A stretch of DNA of 64,000 nt, taken from Gerris lacustris (lineage: Eukaryota; Arthropoda; Insecta; Hemiptera; Gerridae). Below the pieces are notes generated by a model. The model did no database searches, had not been told where the DNA came from, and was given only the letters and a program-made list of their open reading frames with translations. This document shows positions 50,703-61,325 of the stretch, one piece after another. The stretch is from positions 43,415,937 to 43,479,936 of the forward strand of contig OX578286.1 in NCBI GenBank assembly GCA_951217055.1, given 5' to 3'. The translations under genes were made by a program, and so were the position numbers. Each line of letters starts with the position of its first letter. Position 1 is the stretch's first letter.

Positions 50703-51823
50703 CATAGACAAGTCAGGCCCACTCCTTCCTGGACAAACACCATATAAAAATTAATTTTCAAAGGAGGACAAAATGAGTATACTTTTTTAAAATCTTAAAT
50801 CAATAATTAAGAGATCATATCTTAAAGGTTTGTTTCCTCCTGACTGATATCTAGCGTTAAAGTTGGAATTCAAAATATCATTATGTTTTATATATATGTG
50901 GCATGATTTTTATTTTACTACTATAATAAATAATTTAATTAAGTCTTAAATAAGGGCTTAATTTTTTAAATTCTATATTGTTACTAAATTTTACTCATAT
51001 GTTTTTAAATTAGTATTTTATTTATTTGCTTTAACTTAAAGTCTGATTTTTAAAATGAATAATTCCTTAAATTTATTTAAACTTGGAAGCACATAGAAAA
51101 ATGATTTTATGTACTTTCAATTATTATGATAAAGTAACTGTTTTGAATTTATTCCTGCATTCTTTTCACTTGAAAAAATAATTAAGTTTTACATTCCACT
51201 TGCATTTTTAATAAATTTTAATAATTCAATTAAAAAATATTGCCATAAACGATTTTATACATTTTTTAATTTTTATTTTGATTAAATTAATATAGTATTT
51301 GTTAATGCCCATATTGTACATTTTAATGTTAACACATTGTTGGCCTAAATATAATCATATCTCTATTTAACTTCGGTTGAAAAAAAAAAATAATAATAAA
51401 AATTGATAGTTAAATATCATGTATAGCAATAATTGTATTATACGATTTTTGGATCCCTTTCTGCCAATAATTCTTTAACTCACCAGCTTTTTCTGCGAGT
51501 CAAACAATAATTTTAAAAATAATATTATTAAGAATATTGTGTATTAAAATAATGATCTGGTGGTTATAAAAAAAAAGAATAATTTATTGTGAATTAAATT
51601 TTCTTAAATGTTTGTTTTGGTGGAATCAGTTTTAGAGATGTTTTTCTTTTATACGTTTAAGCATCTTCCATGATAAAAGTTGGCTATTTTCCTAGATTTT
51701 TCTTAGACTGAAAGAAAATTAAAATAAAATAAGTAATAATAATAAAAAATAAAATAAAATGGTTGTAGTAGATTAGTATGATTGTAATAGTTGAGCTTGT
51801 TTATTCTATGCATTTTAGAGCTT
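50703..51823. other. APTX 3' UTR and intergenic AT-rich DNA
   Basis: Starts with the putative APTX 3' UTR, with AATAAA candidates at 50925-50930. The remainder is AT-rich without recognised features. Confidence 0.45.
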
Positions 51824-51828
51824 AAAAG

Positions 51829-52018
51829 TGTAGTTAAATGAGTCACAAGACCAGATTTACGCAATATAACATATTTAATATATTTTAATATACATACTTA
51901 TAACACACAACAGAACACAATTTTTATAAATTAATATTTTCAACACTTGACTTAATGTGTCAGTGGTTCTGACATCTAATAATAAACAAAACAGGTTTGT
52001 ACTGAGTGATTAACAACA
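51829..52018 (-). repeat. Copia 3' LTR
   Basis: 190 bp, TGTAGTTAAATGAGTCACAA to TTAACAACA on plus. Sequence-identical by eye to the spliced 5' LTR. Confidence 0.9.
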
Positions 52019-52025
52019 CTCCCCC

Positions 52026-55000
52026 TCACGAAGTACCAGCAGCAGGTGCTTTAAGTCCAAGTCTATTCAGCAACAAATTATGTGTAGGTGCACTTAGACC
52101 TTTCGTTAGTATATCTGCATCCATTTCTTCAGTTCTGAGATACGAAACTTTTACTTCACTTCTTTGAATAGCATCTCTGATGAAGTGTTCTTTTATTGCT
52201 ATATGCTTAGATTTGGAACTAACTATAGGGTTCTTGGATAGACTTTGAGCGGCTTGATTATCATTGAAAATTTCTATTACTTCGTGTGGTATTCCCATAT
52301 CATTTATGAGCTGTTTTAAGTGTATTGCTTCTTTCGCTGCTTCAGTTAACGCAACATATTCCGCCTCTGCAGTTGAAAGTGCAACAGCCTTTTGTTTTTT
52401 AGACTCCCAGCTGACGAGTGCTCCGGCATACTTGAAACACACTCCTGAGTAAGATTTTCTATTAACGTTGCATTGCCCCCAATCAGCATCAGCAAAACCT
52501 ACTAGTGGTTTTCCAGTTTTTTGGTATACTAGTTGAAATTCTTTAGTTCCTTGAAGGTAGCGTAGTATCCTCTTAGCGGCTAACCAGTGTTCTTTATCAT
52601 GACTGTTATTAAATTGGCTCAAATAACTCACAGCGTGTGCTATGTCTGGCCTGGTGGCTACAGAAATATACATGAGAGCGCCTATAAGGTTTTGATATGG
52701 ATATTCATTTGATGGATTTTCAGGTTTTGTTAACTCTTTACCAACTTCCACTGGGGTGCTAACGGATTTGCAATCCGACATGTTAAATTTTTTAAGGACT
52801 TCATCTATATACTTCTTTTGTGAGACAAAGATTTTTCCATCTTCTTGTTTGAATTCTATGCCTAAACAGTATTGCAATTTTCCTAAATCTTTCATTTCAA
52901 AACTTTCTTCCAATTTTTTCTTTAATTTATTTAAATATTCTTTTTTCTTTGAAGCCACTATAATGTCGTCAACATATACTGCTACGAGGACGATGTCTCC
53001 CCCCTCCTTAGCGGTATATAGACATGGATCAGCTGATGATGGCTTGAATCCTAATTCCTTTAATTTTACATCTAATTTTAAAAACCATTGTCTGCCTGCG
53101 TGTTTTAGACCATATAATGCCTTTTGAAGTTTGCAGACTTTTTTAATTGAAACGTCTCTAAGTTGTTCCAGCATCTTCATGGCTCCTTCTAGTGTATCTG
53201 AATTCTCTTTTTCCGTTTCATCAATGACAATTTCATATAACATTTGTTCTAAGTATTCTGGTATTTCCATATGTATTGTCTCTTCTAAATCTCCGTTTAG
53301 GAACGCCGTTGTAACGTCAAGTTGACCTATACTTAATCCTAGTTCAGCGGCAACACCAAGTAATAATCTGACTGAACTCAGTTTAGTAACGGGTGCAAAC
53401 GTTTCTGTGAAATCAATTCCTGGACACTGCGAGTAACCCCTAGCAACTAGTCGGGCTTTCTTTCTCTCCAGTTCTCCGTTTGATTTGTACTTATTTTTTA
53501 GTATCATTCTACAACCAACTAAATTTTTTGAGTTATCTTTTGGACAAATTATCCAAGTTTGGTTCTTTATATGGGATTTGATTTCACTTTTAATTGCTTC
53601 ATTCCATTCTCTTGAATCAGGTCCTTCTAGAGCTTCTTTTACTTCACATAGAAAATTCATTTCATAATCTTTGGTCCAGGCTGGTGGCTTTTTCTCTCTT
53701 TCAGGTCTTGGCTCTAATGTAGGTCTTGGATCCGGTTCAGGTTCTGAATCAGGTTCCAGTTCAGTATTTTGTAGTTTTTTAGTATTCGACCTGGTTATTC
53801 TTATACAGACACCATCATTGTTTCCATTTTTGTTCTTGTTATTTTTCTTCTTTTGATTATTTGCTGAGTTATTTTCTTTCTTATTTTCCCTTTTATTTTC
53901 TATGTTATTTTTAGTTAAGTTTTCATTTGATTTGTTGTCGAAAGTAAATTCATAATTACTTTGATTTTTAGGTTCTTCATAAAATGGTTTTTCCAAAATT
54001 TTTGTATCCCTAGTAATTTTGACTCTGTTTTCAGAAGGTATGAAAATTCTGTAGGCTTTTGATACGGTTGAATAACCGACAAATACGCCTTCTTGAGATT
54101 TTGGTTCAAACTTTCCACGATTTGGTCCTTTTTGCATTATAAAAGATTTAGATCCAAAAACATGAAAATGTCTTACAGACGGTAATTTTCCTGTCCACAT
54201 GTAATACGGTGTTTGATTTTTAATTGTTCTGCTAGGACAACGATTTCTTATATAGTTGGCAGTATTGATAGCTTCAGCCCAAAGGGATAATGGTGCGTTA
54301 GCTTGTATCAACAAACATCTTGCCATGTCTTCAAGAGTTCTATTTTTTCTCTCTGCCAGCCCATTTTGTTGTGGTGTATAACTTACAGATAACCTTCTTT
54401 GAATTCCTGCTTCTTTTAAATATTGGTCAAAATCTTTATTCACATACTCTGTTCCATTATCTGACTGTAAGAATTTAATCCTTTTTCCAATGTAGTTTTC
54501 AACTTCTGTTCTGTTTTCTTTAAATGCTTGTAATGCTTCACTTTTTTGTTTTAAAAATTTTACATAACAGTATCGGGTAGCTTCATCGATAAAAGTTATA
54601 AAATATTTGGCACCACCCGGGGAAGGTATACGTATAGGTCCACAAATATCTGTATGTACAATTTCAAGTTTATCTAATTTCTTTGGTTCGTCTCTAGTCC
54701 GAAATGGTAAACGTGAAAATTTGCCTTTGATGCAAGTATCGCAATCTTCTAGTTTTTCATTTGAACTAAATTCTAAACCTTTTAACAATTTATTTTTCAT
54801 AACTAATTTTAATTCTGTTTCATTTAGATGTCCAATCTTATTATGCCAAGTTTTAATACTCGACTCATTACTTGTATTTGTCTTGTAAACTTTATCATTT
54901 TTGGTTCTATAATTTTTGTTTAAATTTTCAATATAATATAATCCAGCTTGTCTGTTAGCTTTCATTACTACTTTTCCCTTTTCATTTTTTATAAGAGCAT

Positions 55001-56093
55001 AATTCTTTTTAAACACAACTGTGTGACCATTATCTGTTGCTTTCCCTACCGATATCAGATTTGTGGAAAGACTTGGAACTAGTAAGGTATCAGTTAGTGT
55101 AACAGTGCTATTTGTATAAGTTTCTAATTTTACAGACCCTATTCCTATGATGCTGGTAGATTGGTTTTCAGCAGCTAACTTCAAAGTTCCATGTTCAGGA
55201 TTTTCAATTTTTCCTTTAAATAATGTCTTGTCTGAACACATATGGGATGTACAGCCGCTGTCTAAACACCAAGAGTCTTTTCTTGAAGTTTGGTTAGCAT
55301 TTGAAGACATGCATTCAGCAGAAATCTTGAATGTTGACTCATTTTGTTTCTTACCGCTTTTTCGATCTGTGTTAAACCAACAGTTTTCAGTATTGTGATT
55401 TGTTTTTGAACAAATTTGGCACTTAGCCTTAAACGGTTTACTTGGTCTTGATGTGGTTGGATGTCTTTGATATTGCTTTTTATAGTTTTTACCCATAAAT
55501 GCTCCTTCGGTTGGTCTGCTTTCAGATTCATCTTTGTTTCTTGCTTCAGCTTCTTCTAATATTTTGATCTTCAGATCCTCAGGTTTTGGTAGACTATCTC
55601 TGGATTCTATTGCAACTCTGAAATTTTCAAATGATGGACTTAAACTGTACAACATCATTATGCTTAATAGATCTGAATTAATTTTTGTATCCATCTCTTC
55701 TAATTTGTCAACAGCATCCATAAAATCATTTAGGTGTTCACGCACACTGCATCCTTCCTTCATTTTATGTAGGATTAGTTTCTTTAAAAGAGACGCTTTT
55801 CGTGCAGGACCTTTGCTTTGAAATATATTTTTAAGGGTGTCCCATACATCTTTTGATGTTTTGCAATTTTTTATTTGTTTGAGTTCTGAAGGGGATATTA
55901 TTAACATTAGATCAGCTCTTGCGTGCAAATCATTTTTATTCCATTGAGCGATTTCTTTATCATCTGTACTTGGTTTAGCTATTTCACCAGATGCGTACTC
56001 CCATAATCCGTTTTTAATTAGTATAGCTTGTGCTTGAATTTGCCACGTATCGTAATTGTCTTTTCTCAAAGGTTCAATTTTGCAATTTGACAT
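52026..56093 (-). CDS. Copia Gag-Pol polyprotein (1355 aa, uninterrupted)
   Basis: A single frame with a Gag N-terminus (UBN2-like, DTWQIQAQAILIKNGLW), a CCHC knuckle CQICSKTNHNTENC (residues 225-238), aspartic protease CLDSGCTSHM (276-285), integrase zinc H417/H422/C451/C454 and catalytic D482, D545, E581 (PQQNGLAERKNRT around it), RT with RLVARGYSQ, LDVTTAFLNGDLEE and YVDDI (1040-1044), and RNase H with ADADWGQC and STAEAEYVAL. The length is normal for copia. There is no stop or frameshift. It encodes an element, not a host gene. Transcription is probably impaired by the inserted 5' LTR. Confidence 0.93.
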   Translation of the reverse strand: MSNCKIEPLRKDNYDTWQIQAQAILIKNGLWEYASGEIAKPSTDDKEIAQWNKNDLHARADLMLIISPSELKQIKNCKTSKDVWDTLKNIFQSKGPARKASLLKKLILHKMKEGCSVREHLNDFMDAVDKLEEMDTKINSDLLSIMMLYSLSPSFENFRVAIESRDSLPKPEDLKIKILEEAEARNKDESESRPTEGAFMGKNYKKQYQRHPTTSRPSKPFKAKCQICSKTNHNTENCWFNTDRKSGKKQNESTFKISAECMSSNANQTSRKDSWCLDSGCTSHMCSDKTLFKGKIENPEHGTLKLAAENQSTSIIGIGSVKLETYTNSTVTLTDTLLVPSLSTNLISVGKATDNGHTVVFKKNYALIKNEKGKVVMKANRQAGLYYIENLNKNYRTKNDKVYKTNTSNESSIKTWHNKIGHLNETELKLVMKNKLLKGLEFSSNEKLEDCDTCIKGKFSRLPFRTRDEPKKLDKLEIVHTDICGPIRIPSPGGAKYFITFIDEATRYCYVKFLKQKSEALQAFKENRTEVENYIGKRIKFLQSDNGTEYVNKDFDQYLKEAGIQRRLSVSYTPQQNGLAERKNRTLEDMARCLLIQANAPLSLWAEAINTANYIRNRCPSRTIKNQTPYYMWTGKLPSVRHFHVFGSKSFIMQKGPNRGKFEPKSQEGVFVGYSTVSKAYRIFIPSENRVKITRDTKILEKPFYEEPKNQSNYEFTFDNKSNENLTKNNIENKRENKKENNSANNQKKKNNKNKNGNNDGVCIRITRSNTKKLQNTELEPDSEPEPDPRPTLEPRPEREKKPPAWTKDYEMNFLCEVKEALEGPDSREWNEAIKSEIKSHIKNQTWIICPKDNSKNLVGCRMILKNKYKSNGELERKKARLVARGYSQCPGIDFTETFAPVTKLSSVRLLLGVAAELGLSIGQLDVTTAFLNGDLEETIHMEIPEYLEQMLYEIVIDETEKENSDTLEGAMKMLEQLRDVSIKKVCKLQKALYGLKHAGRQWFLKLDVKLKELGFKPSSADPCLYTAKEGGDIVLVAVYVDDIIVASKKKEYLNKLKKKLEESFEMKDLGKLQYCLGIEFKQEDGKIFVSQKKYIDEVLKKFNMSDCKSVSTPVEVGKELTKPENPSNEYPYQNLIGALMYISVATRPDIAHAVSYLSQFNNSHDKEHWLAAKRILRYLQGTKEFQLVYQKTGKPLVGFADADWGQCNVNRKSYSGVCFKYAGALVSWESKKQKAVALSTAEAEYVALTEAAKEAIHLKQLINDMGIPHEVIEIFNDNQAAQSLSKNPIVSSKSKHIAIKEHFIRDAIQRSEVKVSYLRTEEMDADILTKGLSAPTHNLLLNRLGLKAPAAGTS

Positions 56094-56189
56094 TTTTGTT
56101 TATTTATTTATTTTTTTTTTTTTAATTTGACTTTTGACAGCTATATTTGTTTTCATGAAAAAAAAAGAATTTCTTTTATATCATTGATT

Positions 56190-56772
56190 ATAGTCCACAG
56201 GCCACCATAAGAAGTGAGTCGCTGATTGATAAAGTTTTCTTACCTTATGGAATCGCTTATTTATGCCTTGTCCACCGATGAATTGGGTATATGGCAACTG
56301 GGCGCTGGGCCATTTATTTTTTGTTGACATGCCAAACTTGCCCTTCTGCGGGAACATTGAAAAGAGATAGATAAAGTTTTGATTTTCACAGGATCGTTTA
56401 ATTAAATTATTTCAAAAACAGTGTTACACGTGGCCACCGATACGAGTGGGCCGTTTTCTTTTCAACGTCCCCTCAGAGCGATATGTTTGGGGCGGTGGCC
56501 ACCCCAAACGGCCCACTCGTATCGGTGGCCACGTGTACCACTGTTTTTGAAATAATTTAATTAAACGATCCTGTGAAAATCAAAACTTTATCTATCTCTT
56601 TTCAATGTTCCCGCAGAAGGGCAAGTTTGGCATGTCAACAAAAAATAAATGGCCCAGCGCCCAGTTGCCATATACCCAATTCATCGGTGGACACGGCATA
56701 AATAAGCGATTCCATAAGGTAAGAAAACTTTATCAATCAGCGACTCACTTCTTATGGTGGCCTGGGGACTAT
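56190..56772. repeat. Large near-perfect palindrome in the copia leader
   Basis: Arms 56190-56455 and 56508-56772 (about 265 bp) are nearly identical inverted copies, beginning ATAGTCCACAGGCCACCATA. The spacer is about 50 bp and includes GGGGCGGTGGCCACCCC. One visible difference is CCTGTGG against CCTGGGG. No coding, no sure target duplication. It lies between the primer site and the Gag start. Confidence 0.85.
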
Positions 56773-56832
56773 TAGTATTTAAGTTGAATTTTTTTATAAA
56801 TACTTACATACTTCTGTCTGGGCACCATAACC

Positions 56833-57414
56833 TGTAGTTAAATGAGTCACAAGACCAGATTTACGCAATATAACATATTTAATATATTTTAATATACATA
56901 CTTATAACACACAACCAGCGATAATAGAATCCTTAAACGGAAAGATTTCCAACTCCCCTCTTTATCTACCTGTGTTAGACTACTAGAGCTCCACGGGAAT
57001 TCCGGTTAATATTGTAACTAAATCTTTTACACCATTCAAAAGATATAGAGCTTCTTAATTCAAAGAAATAAATTAATAAATTAATTTGTCTATTTACTAG
57101 ATTCGAACCCGGGAACTTTTTCATTCTGAGCTATCGCGCATCTCATTCGGCCACCGAGGCTGTTTATTTTGTTGTATTGTTTATTTACAAAATAGTACAA
57201 ATGTCAAAAGATCATAAGTAGTTTACAATTTTAACCGCCATATTCTCGTGGAGCGCTAGTGCTCTTACACCTCTAGAATACTGGAGTTGGATACCCCTGC
57301 ACACAACAGAACACAATTTTTATAAATTAATATTTTCAACACTTGACTTAATGTGTCAGTGGTTCTGACATCTAATAATAAACAAAACAGGTTTGTACTG
57401 AGTGATTAACAACA
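56833..57414 (-). repeat. Copia 5' LTR interrupted by a hAT MITE
   Basis: The same 190 bp LTR, split after CACACAAC by 384 bp. This LTR would hold the promoter for the element. Confidence 0.88.
56916..57299 (-). mobile_element. hAT MITE carrying a tRNA-like segment
   Basis: 384 bp with ends CAGCGATAATAG and CAGGGGTATCC (minus strand) and a perfect 8 bp duplication CACACAAC (56908-56915, 57300-57307). The subterminal 50-60 bp are inverted copies (TTTCCAACTCC, CTAGAGCTCCACG). On the minus strand GCCTCGGTGGCCGAATGAG and CCCGGGTTCGAATC give A- and B-box-like sequences at about 57100-57170. No coding. Confidence 0.82.
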
Positions 57415-57519
57415 AAAAGTAATTTTTTAGTTGGTTTAAAAAATAAAATTTGGTGGAAGCAATGTTTTAATTGCACCATGGGTAGTGAGAACTGATTGTA
57501 AGTTGTGAAAAATATTGGG

Positions 57520-57650
57520 TAGTAATAGTACATTATGCGTCGAGTGCGGAAAGTAGCATTTTGCATGCGAGTGTGGAGTTTGCACCCGAGCGATAGCGAG
57601 GGTGGTATAACCACACGAGCAATGCAAAATGCCGTTTTCGCACGAGTTGC
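57520..57650. other. Short inverted repeat block
   Basis: GTAGCATTTTGCATGCGAGT and its partner ATGCAAAATGCC near 57620, around CCCGAGCGATAGCGAGGG. Part of, or adjacent to, the following element. Confidence 0.45.
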
Positions 57651-58756
57651 GTACCGTACTTTATCTACGATTGATAGATTTAAATAATAAATACAGAAAA
57701 AAATAAACTTGCTGTATGTAAGTTCGTATCTCTCTCTTGATAAAGATGGCATTAATTCTTGAGTTGATTTTTTGCCGAAATAATTATTTCTGGAGGAGAA
57801 TTATTCTCCACATTTTCGTCAGTCTCTTGATTCACTCATTGTTTTTCACTAAAAACTTGATATAAACAGTCACTTTAATAAAAGAACACCAAATTAGTTT
57901 TGTTAAATGTAAACAAACTAGTGTGTAAAGCTGAAGAATTCCTCTTCTTTACCGCGCTAGTGTGGTAAAGAAGAGGAATTATTCAGAACTATGAGACGCG
58001 CATGCGCAATGAATACAAGTACGTAAATAATCACTTTCTACGCATCTAAACAAAGATATAATGTTTATATTTCGTATCAATCGTAGATAAATACTTTTAT
58101 CTATGATTGATAAGAAATATAAACATTATATCTCTGTTTAGATGCGTGGAAAGTGATTCTTTTTGTAGCTGTATTCATTGCGCACGTGTGTTTCATAACC
58201 GTGCGATAAGGTGAGGAATTCTTCACCTTAACACAGTTTGTTTACAAAAAAACAAAACTAATTTGGTGTTTAATTAAAGTAACTGTTTGTATCGAGTTTC
58301 TTAGTGAAAACAATAATTGATTTAAGTGTTGCAACATACTTGCTGACTGGAGGCAAGACAGTTGCACATCTAGTACCCAGCAAAATGGATCTCGTGGAAA
58401 TTGCCGTGATTTGTAACATAACAGTCTGTGGACAGAAATATGTCGGGACATCTCCTAGGCTGGAGGACTCTTTTGTCTTGCACCTGTCTTTACCTCCAGT
58501 GTGCGCACTCCCATATACTGTATAAGCCTATGAGGCAGTGACAAAACTGTCTGCGGGCACTAAGACTCCCGTGTACACCTAGTTATGATGAAAATTATCA
58601 TGAAAATGAGGAGAATAATACGCCTCCCGAAATAATTAATTCAATGAATGAATGTCATTTTAATCAAAAGATAAATACGAACTTACATATAGGAAGTTTA
58701 TTACATTTTTTTCTGTATTTATTATTAAATCCACAATCGTAGATAAAGTACGGTAT
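57651..58756. mobile_element. Inverted dimer of a MITE (1.1 kb palindrome)
   Basis: The ends GTACCGTACTTTATCTACGA and its complement at 58756 are inverted. The centre near 58085-58110 repeats the same terminus back to back (CAATCGTAGATAAATAC, then TTTTATCTATGATTG). So two complete copies are joined head to head. The right copy has an extra non-homologous piece of about 200 bp at 58330-58560. A single-copy fragment occurs at 42597. Confidence 0.72.
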
Positions 58757-59376
58757 GCCACTTGGCTGTACTGATACCTCAACCAATGCCTATGATCACC
58801 GTTACTCTGAACCACTTCTATGCATGATTTATACTGCAGATGTTAGAGTCAACACTTAGACTATTTGCCCTTCATTACTACATATATTTGTCTAGCCGTT
58901 TGGCAGATTTAAGCCAACCTCAGACTGTTGTGCCAAATATGTTTTTTTTTACATTTTCATGTTTAGGCTGTGCTACATAACTCGAAAAGTGTTACTAAAA
59001 AACGTTACCTGGTGTATCAAGGAGTTAGAAAGGTATAGGAGGTGTGCACAGTCTGTCTTCAGGTGTTGGGCCTCCCTCCACCGCACGTCATAGGGCCGAA
59101 GAAAGTCGAAAAGATTTATATGTGTGACAGGGAGTTAGGAAAGTACAGGAGGTTGTCATCAACTCTCAGCCCTCTCGGCCTACCTAGTATGAAGGCATAT
59201 TAACAATTTGTAGAAGGCGGGCAGGCGCCTTTGAATTCAGTCGTTTGTAATCAAGCCGCGGCAGTGCCGGTGTGGAGATAAGAATAAAAATTATCTTCCA
59301 TCTACTTTTATCAATTACTTGAATAAATTACCGATTTTATTTCATTTTATGTCGGTAGTTTACGCAGAGCGAAAAC
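58757..59376. other. Upstream region of the candidate tetraspanin exon
   Basis: Two similar pieces, GGAGTTAGAAAGGTATAGGAGG (59024) and GGGAGTTAGGAAAGTACAGGAGG (59129), form a 105 bp imperfect tandem. No coding family seen. Confidence 0.4.
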
Positions 59377-59431
59377 ATGAAAATGTCCTCACTGTCTTGT
59401 GGACTCGTATGCAAGAAGTATTTATATTTCT
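59377..59431 (+). CDS. Candidate first coding exon, tetraspanin-like N-terminus
   Basis: ATG at 59377 opens an 18-codon reading frame, MKMSSLSCGLVCKKYLYF, ended by a strong GTAAGT donor at 59432 in phase 1. The M-(x)n-CGxxCxKYLxF pattern resembles the cytoplasmic N-terminus of tetraspanins before transmembrane helix 1. The 300 bp upstream is less AT-rich than its surroundings, as a promoter/5' UTR could be. The next exon may lie at 62109 or beyond the window. The identification rests on 18 residues, so it is tentative. Confidence 0.33.
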
Positions 59432-60384
59432 GTAAGTTGTGAACTAGTTTTCAGGGTTCTTTACTATTCCTGAGTGAAATTATTAAAAAGAACCCACAAT
59501 TGTCAATATTTGATGAAGAACAATTATAACTACTTTAAATGCCAAAAGAGTGCATTAAAGAAGTAATATGTCAATTACTCGATCAGAAATATTTCACCTT
59601 TAATTACTAACTGAAGCCTGACTGTTTAAATTCCTATAGTATACATAATACATTTTTTCAAAAGTAAATCCTAGTTTTTAAGCTGATTCCATTTCAATAC
59701 ATAAGATAAAGATAATTTTTGCTTTATAAAAGTGTAAACTTTATTTCAATAATAAATTAATGTTAAATAATTATAAAAATTTCTAGTAAAATTGTTAAAG
59801 GAAACAAAAACATTTTATTTTTAAAAAAAATCTTTTTGAAACACAAAATATAAAATACTTTACCTTTTTTTGTCATTCAATAATATAATAACCACTTTTT
59901 ATCATTAACTGTTATGAAGTTCAAAATAAATAAATTTAAAAAAAACTTTTAAATGTTCTCAAATTAAATGAAAAATGTTACTAGAAAAACGTTTTCCTTT
60001 TTGTAATTAACATTGTTTTTAAAACATATATTATATATTTATATTTATAAACAGTTAATTGTATATTTCTGTAAAAAGAAAAAAATATATATATAGTTGA
60101 AATTACGTACTTTTAATGAAAAACTAAAATAGGCTGAAAAATAATAATGTGCCAAAAAAAAAAAAAAAAAAAAAAAAATGTATATATATACATATGTAAA
60201 ATTTTTTAGGTAGGTACTTCTAATTCTGATTTCATTATTTAGTATTTAGTCTTAAAAAATAAAAAATAAATATATACAAAATTATACTTTTTGAAGCAAT
60301 GTTGCTCATTCAAATAAAATTTAATAATGCTCAGCTTTAGATTTATATATATTTTTTTTTTTTCTCAATGTATAATATATATAT
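59432..60384. other. AT-rich sequence without recognised features
   Basis: Very AT-rich, with an A-run at 60154-60178. Confidence 0.4.
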
Positions 60385-61325
60385 GGGGTATTTCAGGATC
60401 TTATAGCAAATTTGACTGGGAACAAAATAGTTTCTAAGAACATGGGTGGTACAACTTCGTTTTTGAGATACTTCCAAAAATCAATAAAATCATAGTTTTT
60501 TTTATGTTCATCCATTAAATCTTAAAAAACTATTGTAAAATCTCACATATAATACACAGGCTGAAGTTATGGCCGAAGTTTCAGGAAAATTTAAAATTTG
60601 CATATAATACACACCAAAAATTAAGGGATAATTTTATGTTTGTGCGCATTGTACAGAAGATTTTAGTATTTTTTAAATAATTATTTAAGTAGGTATTTTT
60701 TGGAGGATAAAACATGATTTTATTTAAAGGTATTTAGTAGTATTTTTTTTAGGTCTATATGAAACTTTATCCTATCTTTAAACTGAATAGTAATGCATTT
60801 GATTACTGTAATTCGTAGAAGGCAAGTGAGCCTTTGAAGATAACATTAAAACAAAAATAGTTCTTAGTAATCAGTTTGCGTATTGTATGCGAGATTTTAC
60901 GGTACTCTTCTTACCATAACACACCTTGAAGCAAACCGTGTAGAGTAAGAACATACAAGACTGAACAAGAAGTTAAAAAGCGTAGTTTAGCGGAACCCCT
61001 CTTAACTGACTTTGGGATTGAACACATGGCCGATTCATAAAATAGCTGGTTAAACTTCAATTTTTCTAATAACAAGCTAATCAAAACAGATAAATTCTTG
61101 ATGATAGTACATAGCTCAGAAATAAGTAAACTGTTTAACTAATTGCAACAGTCAGGTTTCGGACATGTCTTCTCACTATTTTTTTTTTTTTGAAAATATC
61201 TTGAAATCGCAGGTGTTGCCTTGTTAAAAAAAGCCAGAAGCATGTTCATAGATAATTTTTTTTGTTCAGCGTCAAATTACCTGTAAGACTCGAAAGTGGT
61301 GCGGTTTATTTGGGAACACCCTGTA
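60385..61325. repeat. Possible interspersed repeat ending GGGAACACCCTGTA
   Basis: GGGGTATTTCAGGATCTTAT at the left and GGGAACACCCTGTATTTATA at the right. The ACAGGGTGTTCC terminus is frequent in arthropod repeats. The ends are weakly inverted. No coding and no duplication seen, so the type is open. Confidence 0.35.

Larger units (their letters stand above)
51829..57414 (-). mobile_element. Ty1/copia LTR retrotransposon with intact ORF
   Basis: LTRs are 51829-52018 (190 bp) and 56833-57414 (190 bp after removing a 384 bp MITE and 8 bp duplication), with TGTAG...CAACA ends on the plus strand. A perfect 5 bp duplication AAAAG flanks it (51824-51828, 57415-57419). In element sense, the left LTR is preceded by the polypurine GTGAGGGGGAG. 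The right LTR is followed by GGTTATGGTGCCCAG, resembling the half-initiator-tRNA-Met primer site of Drosophila copia. One 1355-codon ORF carries all functions. The leader contains a 580 bp palindrome. Confidence 0.93.

Noticed and set aside
52264..55821. Many plus-strand open frames opposite the copia ORF
   Set aside because: Shadow frames of the minus-strand Gag-Pol; no domain or splice signals.
58304..58525. 73-residue open frame in the inverted dimer
   Set aside because: Lies in the extra piece of one arm; no homologous domain, start context or splice sites.
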